Source: Pseudomonadota bacterium (GTDB lineage: Bacteria; Pseudomonadota; Alphaproteobacteria; Acetobacterales; Acetobacteraceae). Taken from it: a stretch of 64,000 nucleotides of DNA. Shown piece by piece: positions 23,620-34,680 of this stretch (position 1 is the first letter of the stretch; each line of letters begins with the position of its first letter). The notes under the pieces were generated by a model that saw only the letters and a list, made by a program, of their open reading frames with translations, was not told the origin of the DNA and did not search any database. The stretch covers positions 56,996 to 120,995 of the forward strand of contig JAKADX010000009.1 in NCBI GenBank assembly GCA_021818505.1, written 5' to 3'. Position numbers and translations under genes: made by a program.

Positions 23620-25527
23620 ATGAGCAGCACCCTCGCGAACCAGCCCGACCTCGCGCCGCTGCAACGCTTCCTGGCGCGGCAGGAGCAAATCGGTCTGCTG
23701 CGGTTCCTGACCTGCGGCAGTGTCGATGACGGCAAATCGACGCTGATCGGCCGGCTGCTCTACGACACCAAGCTCATCTTCGATGACCAGCTTGCGACGC
23801 TGGAACGCGACAGCGTCAAGCACGGTACCGCCGGCGAGCATATCGATTTCGCCCTGCTGGTGGACGGGCTGGAGGCGGAGCGCGAGCAGGGCATTACCAT
23901 CGACGTCGCCTATCGCTTCTTCACCACGGACCGGCGCCGCTTCATCGTCGCCGATACGCCGGGCCACGAGCAGTACACGCGCAACATGGCGACCGGCGCC
24001 TCGAACGCCGAGCTTGCGGTGGTGCTGGTCGACGCGCGGCATGGGGTGTTGACGCAGACACGGCGGCATTCCTTCATCGTCTCGCTGCTCGGCATCCGCC
24101 ATGTCGTGCTGGCGGTGAACAAGATCGACCTGGTGGATTTCTCCGAAGCGCGCTTCAACGAAATCCGCGACGACTACGCGCGTGCCGTCGATGGGCTTGG
24201 CTTCACCTCTCTCGCGGCGATCCCGATTTCGGCGCGATTTGGCGACAACGTGATCGCGCGCAGTTCGCGCACGCCCTGGTACGGCGGCGCAAGTCTGCTG
24301 CAATATCTGGAGGGAATTGACGTCGACGCCGCGGCAGCGGTGCGTCCGTTCCGCATGGCGGTGCAATGGGTGAACCGTCCGAACCTGGATTTCCGCGGCT
24401 ATTCCGGCACGATTTCCGCCGGCACGATCCGGCCGGGCGATCGCGTGACCGTAGCGGCATCCGGACGCAGCTCGACAGTCGCGCGCATCGTTACGATGGA
24501 CGGTGACCTCGACCGCGCCGGGGCCGGCAGTGCCGTGACGCTGACGCTCGCCGACCAGATCGACATCTCCCGCGGCGACGTGCTGGCCGCGCCCGGCGCG
24601 CCGGTCGCGGTCGCCGACAAGTTCGAGGCGCATGTCGTCTGGCTCACTGAGCAAAATCTGTTTCCAGGCCGCAGCTACATCTTCAAGCTCGGAACGCGCA
24701 CCGTCTCGGGCACCATCACGCATATCCGCCACCGCATCGATGTGAACACCGGCGCGCAGGTTCCGGCCGATGCGCTGGGGGTGAACGACGTGGCGGCGAT
24801 CGGCGTCTCGCTGATCGCGCCGGTCGCGATGGAGCGATTCGCTGACGGCCGCGAACTTGGCGGCTTCATCATCATCGACCGGCTGACCAACGCGACCGTC
24901 GGCGTCGGCATGATCGAGGCGATCACGCCCGGCTCCACCAACATCGTCTGGCACGACCTGGCGGTGGACAAGCAGGCGCGCGCGGCGCTGAAAGGGCAGC
25001 GGCCGGCGGCACTGTGGTTCACCGGCCTGTCCGGCGCCGGCAAGTCCACCATTGCCAATCTGGTCGATCACAAGCTGCACGCACTCGGGCATCACACCTA
25101 CATCCTGGACGGCGACAACGTGCGCCACGGACTGAACCGCGACCTCGGCTTCTCCGAGGCCGACCGGGTCGAGAACATCCGGCGCGCCGCCGAGGCCGCG
25201 CGGCTGATGGTCGATGCCGGGCTGATCGTGATGGTCTCGTTCATCTCGCCCTATCGTTCCGACCGCGACGCCGCGCGCGAACGGTTCGACGCCGGCGAGT
25301 TCATCGAGGTATTCGTCGATACCCCGATCGACGAATGCCGCCGCCGCGATCCCAAGGGGCTGTACGCGCGCGCCGATGCCGGTCAGATACGCAACTTCAC
25401 GGGCGTCGATGCGCCCTATGAGGCCCCGGTCGCGGCGGAACTGCACCTGCGCACGACGGAGGCTGACCCGGAGGTGCTGGCCGATCGCGTGATCGAGGAA
25501 TTGCGCCGGCGCGCCCTGATCGCGTGA
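23620..25527 (+). CDS. cysN/cysC: Bifunctional sulfate adenylyltransferase subunit 1/adenylylsulfate kinase CysNC
   Basis: GTPase domain [24 protein letters not shown] plus C-terminal APS kinase [48 protein letters not shown]. Confidence 0.97.
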   Translation: MSSTLANQPDLAPLQRFLARQEQIGLLRFLTCGSVDDGKSTLIGRLLYDTKLIFDDQLATLERDSVKHGTAGEHIDFALLVDGLEAEREQGITIDVAYRFFTTDRRRFIVADTPGHEQYTRNMATGASNAELAVVLVDARHGVLTQTRRHSFIVSLLGIRHVVLAVNKIDLVDFSEARFNEIRDDYARAVDGLGFTSLAAIPISARFGDNVIARSSRTPWYGGASLLQYLEGIDVDAAAAVRPFRMAVQWVNRPNLDFRGYSGTISAGTIRPGDRVTVAASGRSSTVARIVTMDGDLDRAGAGSAVTLTLADQIDISRGDVLAAPGAPVAVADKFEAHVVWLTEQNLFPGRSYIFKLGTRTVSGTITHIRHRIDVNTGAQVPADALGVNDVAAIGVSLIAPVAMERFADGRELGGFIIIDRLTNATVGVGMIEAITPGSTNIVWHDLAVDKQARAALKGQRPAALWFTGLSGAGKSTIANLVDHKLHALGHHTYILDGDNVRHGLNRDLGFSEADRVENIRRAAEAARLMVDAGLIVMVSFISPYRSDRDAARERFDAGEFIEVFVDTPIDECRRRDPKGLYARADAGQIRNFTGVDAPYEAPVAAELHLRTTEADPEVLADRVIEELRRRALIA

Positions 25528-26699
25528 GCGTCGCGGCCGCGACCGCCGGTGCGCCCGGCAACTTCTGGCGTCCCGCCCTGGCCGGGGCGGCGGGGACGCT
25601 GGTGTCGATCGGGCTGGCCCGCTTCGCCTACACGCCGCTCATTCCGGCGGTGATCGCGGCGGGCTGGTTCAGCCCATCTCAGGCCGCGTATCTCGGCGCG
25701 ATCAATCTGATCGGCTATCTGATCGGTGCGGTCGGCGCGCGCGCCGTTGCGCGGCGCCTTCCAGTCCGCTTGTCGCTGCGGGTGGCGATCCTGCTCGCCA
25801 GCGTGGGCATGCTGGCCTGCGCGGAGCCGGTCTCGTTCCTCTGGTTCGCTGTCTGGCGGGTCGTGGCCGGCCTGGCGGGCGGCATCATCATGGTGCTGGC
25901 AGCGCCCGCCGTGCTGGCGCTGGTCCCGGCAGGACGGCGCGGGCTGGCCGGCGGGGTGGTGTTCACCGGTGTCGGCCTGGGCATCGCGCTGTCGGGCGTG
26001 GTCGTGCCGCCGCTGCTGCGGCTGGGGCTGCCGGCCGCATGGCTGGGGCTCGGCGGGTTGTCGGCCGCGCTGACCGCTGCGACCTGGACCAGTTGGCCAA
26101 GCGCTGCGCCGGCCACGTCCAGACACCGCGCGCGGTTAAGCGGAGCGGTGCTGGCCGTGATCGTCGAGTACGGGCTGAACGCATTCGGCGTCGTGCCGCA
26201 CATGATCTTCCTCGTGGATTTCGTCGCCCGCTATCTTGGCCGCGGCATGGCGGCCGGCGCGGTGTGCTGGATCGCCTTCGGGGCTGGGGCGATGGTCGGG
26301 CCGGCCTTTGCCGGGGCGCTCGCCGACCGCATCGGCTTTCGTCGCGCGCTGCGGCTGGCGCTGCTGGCCGAGGCGATCGCCGTGGCGGCTCCGCTGCTCT
26401 CGACCGCCACCCCAACGCTGCTTGCCTCGGCGGTGGTCGTGGGAGCGTTTACGCCGGGGGTGGTGCCGCTGGTGCTCGGCCGGGTCCACACCGTCCTGCC
26501 GCCCGGCAGCGATGCCGCCCGCGCTGCCTGGGGTGGGGCGACGATCGCCTGGGCGGTCGGGCAGGCCGTCGGGGCGCAGGCGCTGGCCTTCACCTTTGCC
26601 CGCACGGCAAGCTACACGCCGCTGTTCGTGGCCGGGACGGCGGCGCTGCTGCTGGCCTTGTTGCTGGATTTCGGCGCTGGCCGCGGCCAGCCGGGCTGA
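25524..26699 (+). CDS. MFS transporter, YbfB/YjiJ-like
   Basis: 391 aa, 10-12 hydrophobic segments; [44 protein letters not shown]-type overlap with cysNC. Confidence 0.85.
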   Translation: MSVAAATAGAPGNFWRPALAGAAGTLVSIGLARFAYTPLIPAVIAAGWFSPSQAAYLGAINLIGYLIGAVGARAVARRLPVRLSLRVAILLASVGMLACAEPVSFLWFAVWRVVAGLAGGIIMVLAAPAVLALVPAGRRGLAGGVVFTGVGLGIALSGVVVPPLLRLGLPAAWLGLGGLSAALTAATWTSWPSAAPATSRHRARLSGAVLAVIVEYGLNAFGVVPHMIFLVDFVARYLGRGMAAGAVCWIAFGAGAMVGPAFAGALADRIGFRRALRLALLAEAIAVAAPLLSTATPTLLASAVVVGAFTPGVVPLVLGRVHTVLPPGSDAARAAWGGATIAWAVGQAVGAQALAFTFARTASYTPLFVAGTAALLLALLLDFGAGRGQPG

Positions 26700-26706
26700 C
26701 GCGCGA

Positions 26707-28155
26707 TCAGCGGATCGCCGACAGCGGCGGCGCCACCTCCTCCAGCGGGCGGCGCTCGCTCGCGACGCCCAGAAGCGCCTGGACCACGCCCGCGGCCACC
26801 ATCAACGCGCCGCCGAGCGCGTATCCGTAAAAGATCTCGTCGCGCGAGCCGCCCTCGATCAGCGCACCGAACAGCGCCGGTCCGGCGACGCCGCCGAGCC
26901 CCGTGCCCAGCGCGTAGAAGATCGCGATGGCGATGGCGCGCACCTCCAGCGGAAACGTCTCGCCCACCGTCAGATAGGCCGAACTCGCGGCCGCCGAGGC
27001 GACGAAGAAGATGCCGGTCCAGGCAGCGGTCTGCGCGGTCGCGTCCAGCACGCCGCGCGCGAACAGCCAGCCGGTGCCGGTCAGCAACACGCCGGAGAGC
27101 ACATAGGTCGCGGAGATCATGGTCTTGCGCCCGATGGAGTCGAACAGGCGGCCGAGCAGCAGAGGGCCGGCGAAGTTGCCGGCGGCGAAAGGCAGCATGA
27201 ACCACCCGATATGCGCCGACGGAATGTCGTAGAATCGCGTCAGGATCAGGGCATAGGTGAAAAACACCGCATTGTAGCAGAACGCCTGCGCCGCCATCAG
27301 CGCGACGCCGACCAGCGTCCGCCGGCGATAACGGGTCAGCAGGGCGCGCAGGCCGGCGCCGAACCAGCTTGTCACGTCGCTGCGCAGGCGAATGCGCGTG
27401 TCCGGCACCGGCGGCAGCGTGCGGCCGGTATCGGCGCGCACTCGTGCCTCGATCCCTGCCACCACCGCCTCGGCCGCGTGCGGCTGCCCGTGCGTCATCA
27501 GCCAGCGCGGGCTTTCCGGCAGCCAGCGTCGCAGCAACAGCACCACCAGGCCGATCGCGCCGCCGACCACGAACGCCGCGCGCCAGCCGACATCCGGCGG
27601 CACCACGGCCGGGTCGAGTGCAACCAGCGCGGCGACCGCACCGAGCGCCGCGCCGAGCCAGAAGCTGCCGTTGATGACCAGATCGGTGAAACCGCGCCGC
27701 CGTGCGGGGATCAGTTCCTGGATGGTCGCATTCACCGCAGCATATTCGCCGCCGATGCCCGCGCCGGTGATCGCGCGGAGGATCGCGAACGACCAGAAAT
27801 CCCAGGCGAATCCGGTGCAGATCGTGGCGGCAACATAGACCAGCAGCGTGATGGTGAACAGCCTCTTGCGCCCCAGCCGGTCGGTCAGCCAGCCGAAGAA
27901 CAGCGCGCCGGCGACCGCGCCGACCAGATAGGCGCTCGCCGCCGCGCCGATCCCGGCGGCATTGACGCGCAGCGTCGGGCTTTCCGCGATCGCGCCCGAC
28001 AGGGACCCGACCAAGGTGACCTCCAGCCCGTCAAGAATCCAGGTGATGCCGAGCGCGCAGACGACGAGCCAGTGGAACCGGCTCCAGGGCAACCGGTCCA
28101 GCCGCGCGGGCACGTCGGTTTCGTGCGAGGCGGGCGCGGCGCTGTCCACGGTCAT
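26707..28155 (-). CDS. MFS transporter, sugar porter-like
   Basis: GWLTDRLGRKRLF, GAGIGGEYAAVNATIQELIPARRRG, RWLPESPRWLMTHG. Confidence 0.88.
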   Translation of the reverse strand: MTVDSAAPASHETDVPARLDRLPWSRFHWLVVCALGITWILDGLEVTLVGSLSGAIAESPTLRVNAAGIGAAASAYLVGAVAGALFFGWLTDRLGRKRLFTITLLVYVAATICTGFAWDFWSFAILRAITGAGIGGEYAAVNATIQELIPARRRGFTDLVINGSFWLGAALGAVAALVALDPAVVPPDVGWRAAFVVGGAIGLVVLLLRRWLPESPRWLMTHGQPHAAEAVVAGIEARVRADTGRTLPPVPDTRIRLRSDVTSWFGAGLRALLTRYRRRTLVGVALMAAQAFCYNAVFFTYALILTRFYDIPSAHIGWFMLPFAAGNFAGPLLLGRLFDSIGRKTMISATYVLSGVLLTGTGWLFARGVLDATAQTAAWTGIFFVASAAASSAYLTVGETFPLEVRAIAIAIFYALGTGLGGVAGPALFGALIEGGSRDEIFYGYALGGALMVAAGVVQALLGVASERRPLEEVAPPLSAIR

Positions 28156-28185
28156 GCCAACGAGCCAGGCGGCGTGCGGTTGCGC

Positions 28186-29709
28186 TCAGGCCGCCGCCTG
28201 CAACCCGAGCATATACGGGCCGAGGGCTTCCGGCGTCAGGTCCGGTCCGTTCTCCAGCCGCGCGGCGATCCGCCCGGCGAACATCACCGCGACGCGGTCC
28301 GACAGCGACAGCAGTTCGTCCAGATCGGCGCTGATCAGCAGCACGGCCGATCCCTGCTCGGCGAGTTCGATCAGCCGGGCCCGGATGAAGGCGGCCGCCT
28401 GGATGTCGATGCCGCGCGTCGGCTGGTCGGCGATCAGCAGCTTCGGGTGCGCCGCGAATTCGCGCGCCGCGATCAATTTCTGCGCGTTGCCGCCCGAGAG
28501 CGCCCCCAGCGCCTGCCGCGGCCCGGTAGCGCGCACGTCATAGGCGCGGATCAGTTCGGCCGCGCGCCGGTCCGCCGCCTTGCGGCTGAGCAGCGGCCAG
28601 CGCCCGAGCGCGCCGGAGCGATACGCGTCGCCGATCGCATTGTCGGCCAGCGACAGCGTGCGCGCCCCGCCCTGGGCATAGCGGTCGGCGGGCAGGTGGC
28701 CGAGGCCGAGCGCGCGCAGCGCGGCGGTGTCCATCCGTGCCATGTCGCGGCCGAGGAATTCCGCGACGCCGCGTTCGGGTCGCAGCAACCCGGTCAGCAC
28801 GCCGACCAGCCCGCGCTGGCCGCTGCCCTCGACGCCCGCAAGCCCAAGAACTTCGCCCGCGTGCAGTGTGAACGTGATGTCGCTCAGCCGGTCGGCGGCG
28901 TCGGAAGCACCGCGCGTCAGCCCCGCCACGCGCAGCACTTCGGGCCCCGTTGCCGGACGGCGCTCGCGATGCACCGCGCGTACGTCGCGGCCCATCACCA
29001 GGCGCGCGATGGTGGCGTCGTCGAGGTCCGTGATCGGAGCGTCGCCGGTCACGCGGCCGTCGCGCAGCACCGTGACGTGCTCGGCCAACTGGCGCACCTC
29101 GCGCAGCTTGTGGCTGATGAACACAATGGTCAGGCCCTCCGCCCGCAGGTGGCGCAGGCGCTCGAACAGTTCCTCGGTTTCCTGCGGTGTCAGCACGGCG
29201 GTGGGCTCGTCGAGGATCAGCAGTCGCACGTCGCGGGCCAGCGCCTTGAGGATTTCCACCTTCTGCTGCGCCGCGACCGACAGGCGTCCCACGCGCACAT
29301 CGGGTTCGACGGCGAGGCGGAAGCGTTGCGCCAGCCGCCGCACCTCTGCCGCCGCCGCCGCGCGGTCGATCAGCGGGCCTTTGGTTGGCTCCCGCCCCAG
29401 CACCAGGTTCTCGGCCACGGTCAACGACGGAAGTAGCGAAAAGTGCTGATGCACCATGCCGATTCCCGCGGCGTCTGCAGCGCGCGGCGAGTGGTCCGCG
29501 CCGATCGGATGCCCGGCGATCTCAATGCTGCCGCCGCTCGGCGCCTCCAGGCCGAACAGGCATTTCATCAGCGTCGATTTGCCAGCGCCGTTCTCGCCGC
29601 AGATGGCGTGGCAGGTGCCCTCCGCGATCGCGAAAGACACGCCGCGCAGCGCGACGACGCCGTTCGGATAGGTCTTGGCGACGTCGCGGAAGGTGACGAG
29701 CGGGGTCAA
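28186..29709 (-). CDS. ABC transporter ATP-binding protein, BMP/simple-sugar (nucleoside) type, two NBDs
   Basis: [92 protein letters not shown]. Start trimmed to TTG since the longer N-terminus (LPLAGEGRGEG) is translated repeat. Confidence 0.9.
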   Translation of the reverse strand: MTPLVTFRDVAKTYPNGVVALRGVSFAIAEGTCHAICGENGAGKSTLMKCLFGLEAPSGGSIEIAGHPIGADHSPRAADAAGIGMVHQHFSLLPSLTVAENLVLGREPTKGPLIDRAAAAAEVRRLAQRFRLAVEPDVRVGRLSVAAQQKVEILKALARDVRLLILDEPTAVLTPQETEELFERLRHLRAEGLTIVFISHKLREVRQLAEHVTVLRDGRVTGDAPITDLDDATIARLVMGRDVRAVHRERRPATGPEVLRVAGLTRGASDAADRLSDITFTLHAGEVLGLAGVEGSGQRGLVGVLTGLLRPERGVAEFLGRDMARMDTAALRALGLGHLPADRYAQGGARTLSLADNAIGDAYRSGALGRWPLLSRKAADRRAAELIRAYDVRATGPRQALGALSGGNAQKLIAAREFAAHPKLLIADQPTRGIDIQAAAFIRARLIELAEQGSAVLLISADLDELLSLSDRVAVMFAGRIAARLENGPDLTPEALGPYMLGLQAAA

Positions 29710-29725
29710 GAAACCCTCACCCCGG

Positions 29726-29749
29726 CCCTCTCCCGCAAGCGGGAGAGGG
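29726..29749. repeat. Perfect palindrome CCCTCTCCCGC-AA-GCGGGAGAGGG (REP-like hairpin)
   Basis: 11-bp arms with a 2-nt centre, intergenic between the ABC ATPase and the BMP gene. Confidence 0.9.
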
Positions 29750-29780
29750 TGAACAAGCAAGCGCCTGGGCAGTTTCTTCG

Positions 29781-29800
29781 CTCTCCAGCTTGCTGGAGAG
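29781..29800. repeat. Second REP-like palindrome CTCTCCAGC-TT-GCTGGAGAG
   Basis: 9-bp perfect arms; followed by ggtgccgagcgcagcgaggcgggtgggggtca running up to the BMP stop codon. Confidence 0.88.
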
Positions 29801-29829
29801 GGTGCCGAGCGCAGCGAGGCGGGTGGGGG

Positions 29830-30936
29830 TCAGGGCCGCACCTTGTCCCGCAACGCCGAAATCTGCGCGGTCGTCATCCCGAACGCCGTCGGCACGACGA
29901 TCGTGCCCGCGGCAATGTCGGCCTCCGCCTTGTCCACCTGTGTGCGCACCGATTCGGGCACCAGCTTTTCGTACACCGCGTTCTTGACGATGCCGACGGC
30001 ACCTTCCTTCAGCCCAAGTGATTCCGTCCGCCCCAGCGGCAGCTTGCCCGCCTCCAGCAGGTCGAAGGCACGCAGCAGGGAGTTGTCCACGCGCTTGAGA
30101 ACCGACGTCACCACCTTGTCCGCCGTCGCCGGGTCGGTCTTGCGGAAGATCGCCTCCTGATCGGAATCGACGCCGATCGCGAGCCGGTCCATGTCCTTCG
30201 CCGCCGCGAGCTGGCCCAGCCCCGCCTGTCCCGCGACATTGAAGCCGATGCCCACGCCGGAGCGGTACTGCACCAGCGCTAGTTCCTTGCCCTTCGCCGC
30301 GTCGGAGAAGCTGCCGATATACGATACCGCGACCTTGGCCGCCGGATCGACCGACTGGGCGCCGGCGACGTAGCCGGTCAGGAAATCGTTGATGACGGGG
30401 ATGTCGATGCCGCCCAGGAATCCCAGTGCGGCGCCGTTCTTCGCCGGGATTGCGCCGGTCCTGATCATCCCTTCGGCCATCACGCCGGCGAGGTAGGACG
30501 CTTCGTTCTGCTTGTACGTGATCGAATAGACGTTCTTGTTCGCACCCTTGGAGTAATCCATCGAGGAGTCGAAAATGACGAAGGTGCGCTTGGGGTTGTC
30601 GGCGGCGACCGGTGCCAGGATGTCCGGCAACTGATACGTGCCGCAGATGATCATGTCCCAGTCCTGGGCGGCAATGTCCTCGAAGGTCGGCTGCCACTTG
30701 CTCTGGTCGTAGCCCATCTCGATCACGCGAGTATCCACGCGCTCGCCGTATTTCTGCTTGATGAGCTGCATACCGTGGTTGGCGCTGTCGAAGAACGACT
30801 TGTCGCCCAGCGTGCCACTGACCAGCAGCACCACTTTCTTCGGTCCGGCCGCGCGGGCCGGCACCGCGGTTGCGCCCAGCGCCAGCCCGAGTGCCGAAGA
30901 AGCGGTGGCGGAAAGCAGGCTTCGTCTGGTGAACAT
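29830..30936 (-). CDS. BMP-family ABC transporter substrate-binding protein
   Basis: MFTRRSLLSATASSALGLALGATAVPARA signal; VLLVSGTLGDKSFFDSANHGMQLIKQKYG; SDQEAIFRKTDPATADKVVTSVLKRVDNSLL typical of BMP proteins. Confidence 0.9.
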   Translation of the reverse strand: MFTRRSLLSATASSALGLALGATAVPARAAGPKKVVLLVSGTLGDKSFFDSANHGMQLIKQKYGERVDTRVIEMGYDQSKWQPTFEDIAAQDWDMIICGTYQLPDILAPVAADNPKRTFVIFDSSMDYSKGANKNVYSITYKQNEASYLAGVMAEGMIRTGAIPAKNGAALGFLGGIDIPVINDFLTGYVAGAQSVDPAAKVAVSYIGSFSDAAKGKELALVQYRSGVGIGFNVAGQAGLGQLAAAKDMDRLAIGVDSDQEAIFRKTDPATADKVVTSVLKRVDNSLLRAFDLLEAGKLPLGRTESLGLKEGAVGIVKNAVYEKLVPESVRTQVDKAEADIAAGTIVVPTAFGMTTAQISALRDKVRP

Positions 30937-31041
30937 GTCTGATTCCCGTGTTTGGGTTGCATCCGGCGCCGGGGGCTGCGATCGCCCGCATCAGGACCGT
31001 AAACGAAGTTGCGCGTCGGACAACAGGGGCGATCATAGCGC

Positions 31042-31734
31042 ATGCGATGGATGACGGTACGGGATCGCGTCGAATCCGCCGGCCTGGCGCTCCGCGGCGC
31101 CTTGCACCCGCGTGCCGAGGACGGGATCGCCGGGGCGGCACTGGTGCTGCTCGGCTTCGCCGGCAATATCGGCTGGGCAGCTTTCGCCGCTTCGCCGGAA
31201 GCAGGGGACGGGGCGCCCGATCCGCTGGATCGCTGGTCGCGCCGTGTCATCGACGCGCTGGCGGCTTCGTTGAGCGGCACGGCCCTCTACCCGTTTGACG
31301 GCCCGCCCTGGCATCCGTTTCAGCACTGGGCGCAGCGCGCCGAGCCGGTGCATCCCTCGCCGCTCGGTATCCTGATCCATCCCGATTGGGGCCTCTGGCA
31401 CAGCTATCGCGGCGCGATCGCGCTTGCCGAGTGGATCGACCTGCCGCCGCCCGATCCGCGCCCCAGCCCCTGCGATACGTGCGAGACCCGGCCCTGCCTC
31501 AGCGCCTGCCCGGTCGGTGCATTCGGCGCCGCGGGCTATGACGTGGGCGGCTGCGCCGCTCACATCGCGTCAGTCGCAGGCAATGACTGCATGGCATCGG
31601 GTTGCGCCGCCCGCCGCGCCTGCCCGGTCGGCGCCGCGCATCGTTACGGCGCGGCGCAGGCCGGGTTTCACATGCGCGCCTTCCGCGCCTCGCGGGCCAG
31701 CAGCGCCGCCTTGCGTGGCACGCCCCAGCGATAG
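31042..31734 (+). CDS. Ferredoxin-like / epoxyqueuosine reductase-related Fe-S protein
   Basis: Cys clusters CDTCETRPCLSACPVGAFGAAGYDVGGC and CMASGCAARRACPVG. Confidence 0.6.
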   Translation: MRWMTVRDRVESAGLALRGALHPRAEDGIAGAALVLLGFAGNIGWAAFAASPEAGDGAPDPLDRWSRRVIDALAASLSGTALYPFDGPPWHPFQHWAQRAEPVHPSPLGILIHPDWGLWHSYRGAIALAEWIDLPPPDPRPSPCDTCETRPCLSACPVGAFGAAGYDVGGCAAHIASVAGNDCMASGCAARRACPVGAAHRYGAAQAGFHMRAFRASRASSAALRGTPQR

Positions 31735-32711
31735 CCGGTGAGGTCCCCGCCGCTGCCGATCACGCGATGGCACGGCACGGCGAGCGACACCGGGTTGGTG
31801 GCACAGGAGCGCGCGACCGCCCGCACCGCGCGCGGCGCGCCGACCATCGCCGCCAGTTCGGCATAGCTGCGCGTCTCGCCCGGCGGGATCCGGCGCAGCG
31901 CCTCCCACACCCTCACCTGGAAGGCGGTGCCGCGCAGATCGAGCGGCAGGGCCAGTCCCTCCGCCGGCTCGTCCAGGAAATCCAGCACTGCGCGCATGCT
32001 CGCGGCGAGCGCCGCGTCGTCCGCGATCAGGGTCGCGCGCGGAAACCGCCGCTGCAAATCGCCGAGCAGTGCATCATCAGGCTCGGCAAACCCGATGAAG
32101 CAGACCCCGTGTTCCGTCGCACCCACCAGCAACCGGCCAAAGGGGCAGTCGGCGAAGGCGGTGCGGATCGTCTCGCCCGCGCCGCCGCGCCGCGCGGCGC
32201 CCGGCGTCATGCCGAGCAGCTTGCCGGTATCCTCATAGACCCGGCTCTCGGAGCCGAATCCGCTCTCCGCCACCGCATCCGCCACGCGTGTCCCCTCTGC
32301 CAGAGATGCCTGCAACCGCTTCGCCCGGACGCCCTCGGCATAGCTGCGCGGCGTGACGCCGGTATGGTCGCGGAACATCCGCAGGAAATGGAATTTCGAG
32401 TAGCCGGCCCGCCGCGCCAGTCCGTCAAGCGAGGGGATCGTCTCGGCACGCGCGATCTCGGCGCAGGCATCGGCGACCACCGCGCGGGCCAGCGCCGCCC
32501 GCTCGCCCCTGGGGTCGCAGCGGCGGCAGGCACGGAAGCCGGCGGCCTCGGCGGCCTCGATGTCGCGAAAGAAGCGCACGTTCTGCCGCTTCGGCCGCGG
32601 CGAGGGGCAGCCGGGGCGGCAATAGACGCCCATGGTCGCGACCCCGTACAGGAAATCGGCCGGTTGGCGGCGGCAGACCAGGTCCCAGCGCGTGTCATCG
32701 ATGGTGCTCAT
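31668..32711 (-). CDS. ada: Bifunctional Ada: AraC-type regulator / O6-methylguanine-DNA methyltransferase
   Basis: GVYCRPGCPSPRPKRQNVRFF, FRACRRCDPRG, AraC HTH, and NPVSLAVPCHRVIGSGGDLTGYRWG active site. Confidence 0.95.
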   Translation of the reverse strand: MSTIDDTRWDLVCRRQPADFLYGVATMGVYCRPGCPSPRPKRQNVRFFRDIEAAEAAGFRACRRCDPRGERAALARAVVADACAEIARAETIPSLDGLARRAGYSKFHFLRMFRDHTGVTPRSYAEGVRAKRLQASLAEGTRVADAVAESGFGSESRVYEDTGKLLGMTPGAARRGGAGETIRTAFADCPFGRLLVGATEHGVCFIGFAEPDDALLGDLQRRFPRATLIADDAALAASMRAVLDFLDEPAEGLALPLDLRGTAFQVRVWEALRRIPPGETRSYAELAAMVGAPRAVRAVARSCATNPVSLAVPCHRVIGSGGDLTGYRWGVPRKAALLAREARKARM

Positions 32712-32795
32712 GGCCGCAAGATGGGACGAGGACGCCGGCGGCACCATCCGCCGCTTGCGTTCGGTGCCCTGTCCGCGTCCGCGGTCAGCGCACCG

Positions 32796-34607
32796 TTACT
32801 CCGCCGGCGTATGCTGGCGCGCCGCCTCGGCGATCATCGCCAGCAGGTCGGCTTCCGAGAACGGCTTGCGCAGTTGCAGCGGCTGGTCGGCCAGCCGTTC
32901 GGGGTCGTTGTAGCCGGTGATGAACGCGACCGGCAGCGCCGGGCGCAGCAGGCGGGCGCGCCGCGCCACTTCCTCGCCGGGGCAGTCCGGCAGGCCCAGA
33001 TCGGTTATCAGCAGTCCCACGCTCAGGTCTGTCTCGACGCAGCGCAGCGCATCGACCGCCTGCGCGAAGGCAGAGACGCGATGGCCGGCGCTTTCCAGCA
33101 GTTCGGCCACCACTTCGCGCACCATGTCCTCATCGTCGAGCAGGACGATGTGTAGTAATGCGGGCCGGTCCGGGTGCTCCTCCGGAGCGGACCGCGGATC
33201 GCCTGCCTGCGCGCGCGCGGTCTGGTCCGCGCTGGCTGGCGGCAGATAGAGCAGCACGGTGGTGCCGGCACCGGGCTTGCTCTCGATCCGCACCGCACCG
33301 CCGGATTGCCGGATCAGCCCATAGACCTGGCTGAGGCCGAGGCCGGATCCCTTGCCGGGTGGCTTGGTGGTGAAGAACGGGTCGAAGGCCCGCGCCAGCA
33401 CCGGCGGCGTCATCCCGGTGCCGGTATCGGCGACCGCGATCGTGACATAGGAACCGGCTGGCAGTTCCGGGGCCGCGGCGGCGGCGGTCAGTTCGGCCAT
33501 GCCGGTGCGGAAGGTCAGTACGCCGCCTGACGCCATCGCGTCGCGTGCGTTGATGGCGAGGTTGATGACGGCATGTTCGAGCGCGCCGCGGTCGATGAAC
33601 ACCGGCGGCACCGCCGGGTCGAGGTCGAGGGCGAGATGCACGGCCTTGCCGAGAGTGGCCTGCAGCAGCGTGGCGATGCCGCGCAGCAGCGCGTTCGGCT
33701 CGACCACGGAGGGCGTCAGTGCCTCCTTGCGCGCGAAGGTCAGCAGCCCGCGCGCCACCGCCGCACCCCGCTCCGTGGCGCGCAGGATCGTCGCCACCTG
33801 CCGCAAATGCCCGGGCGCATGTCCGAGCCGGCGCCGCAGCACCTCGGCGGCACCGCGGATCACCATGAGCACATTGTTCACGTCGTGTGCGACGCCGGCT
33901 GTCAGGCTGCCGAGCGCCTCCATCTTCTGCGACTGGCGCAGCGCCGCCTCGGCGATCTCACGCTCGGCAATCTCGGCGCGCAGCCGTGCATTGGCCCGCC
34001 CCAGCTCGTCGGTACGCTCCGCCAGCTCGACGCGCGCGCGCACGCTGTCGGCGAACTGCGTGGCATAGCGCCATGCGGTGAGCAGCAGCGCGCCGGCATA
34101 GAGTGCCGTCATGACTGCCATCGGCATCGCAAGATCGCCGCCATGCCAGGCGAACCAGACAGCGAGCGCCCCGATCGCCGGCACCATGAAGGCGACCACG
34201 CTGGCCATGTGGGTCGCGTTGACGGTGATCGATCCGGCGCTCATGCCGCCGACGACGAAGGCCACGAACACCGGGTATGGCGCCTGCGGCGGCAGCAGCA
34301 GCAGGCTGCAGGCGCTCCACAGCAGCCCGGAGAGCAGCGAGCCGCCTGCCGCCGCCCATGCCCAGATCGGCGCGGCGGCGGCGGCGTCGGACAGACGCAC
34401 GAACCGCGACCGCAACCACCACCGTACCCCGACCATCACCGCGAAGGCGGCGAGCCAGATCGCGACCGGCCAGCTGCCGGCCCGCGGTGCCAGCACGGCG
34501 CCCGTGATTAGCGCAATCGCCACCGACGTGCCGAGCGTCAGCGGTAGCTGCCGATAGACGGCGCGGATGCTTTCGATCCGAACGGCGCGGACGGCATCGG
34601 CGGGCAT
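32796..34607 (-). CDS. Membrane hybrid sensor histidine kinase with C-terminal receiver
   Basis: Multiple N-terminal TM segments; [21 protein letters not shown]-box; HATPase region [34 protein letters not shown] domain [26 protein letters not shown]. Confidence 0.92.
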   Translation of the reverse strand: MPADAVRAVRIESIRAVYRQLPLTLGTSVAIALITGAVLAPRAGSWPVAIWLAAFAVMVGVRWWLRSRFVRLSDAAAAAPIWAWAAAGGSLLSGLLWSACSLLLLPPQAPYPVFVAFVVGGMSAGSITVNATHMASVVAFMVPAIGALAVWFAWHGGDLAMPMAVMTALYAGALLLTAWRYATQFADSVRARVELAERTDELGRANARLRAEIAEREIAEAALRQSQKMEALGSLTAGVAHDVNNVLMVIRGAAEVLRRRLGHAPGHLRQVATILRATERGAAVARGLLTFARKEALTPSVVEPNALLRGIATLLQATLGKAVHLALDLDPAVPPVFIDRGALEHAVINLAINARDAMASGGVLTFRTGMAELTAAAAAPELPAGSYVTIAVADTGTGMTPPVLARAFDPFFTTKPPGKGSGLGLSQVYGLIRQSGGAVRIESKPGAGTTVLLYLPPASADQTARAQAGDPRSAPEEHPDRPALLHIVLLDDEDMVREVVAELLESAGHRVSAFAQAVDALRCVETDLSVGLLITDLGLPDCPGEEVARRARLLRPALPVAFITGYNDPERLADQPLQLRKPFSEADLLAMIAEAARQHTPAE

Positions 34608-34680
34608 GGTCGGTCCTGATGAGCGTGGCTGCGCAAGCTACCGCCCGGCGGTCGCCGCCGCCAACAGAAACGTCTGCCTC

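Noticed and set aside
23302-25446. 714-aa minus-strand ORF
   Set aside because: Fully antisense to cysD/cysNC, whose sense frame has clear motifs; long antisense ORFs are expected at this GC content.
26236-29436. 1066-aa + strand ORF
   Set aside because: Antisense to the MFS and ABC ATPase genes and out of frame with the YbfB-like MFS gene; spurious.
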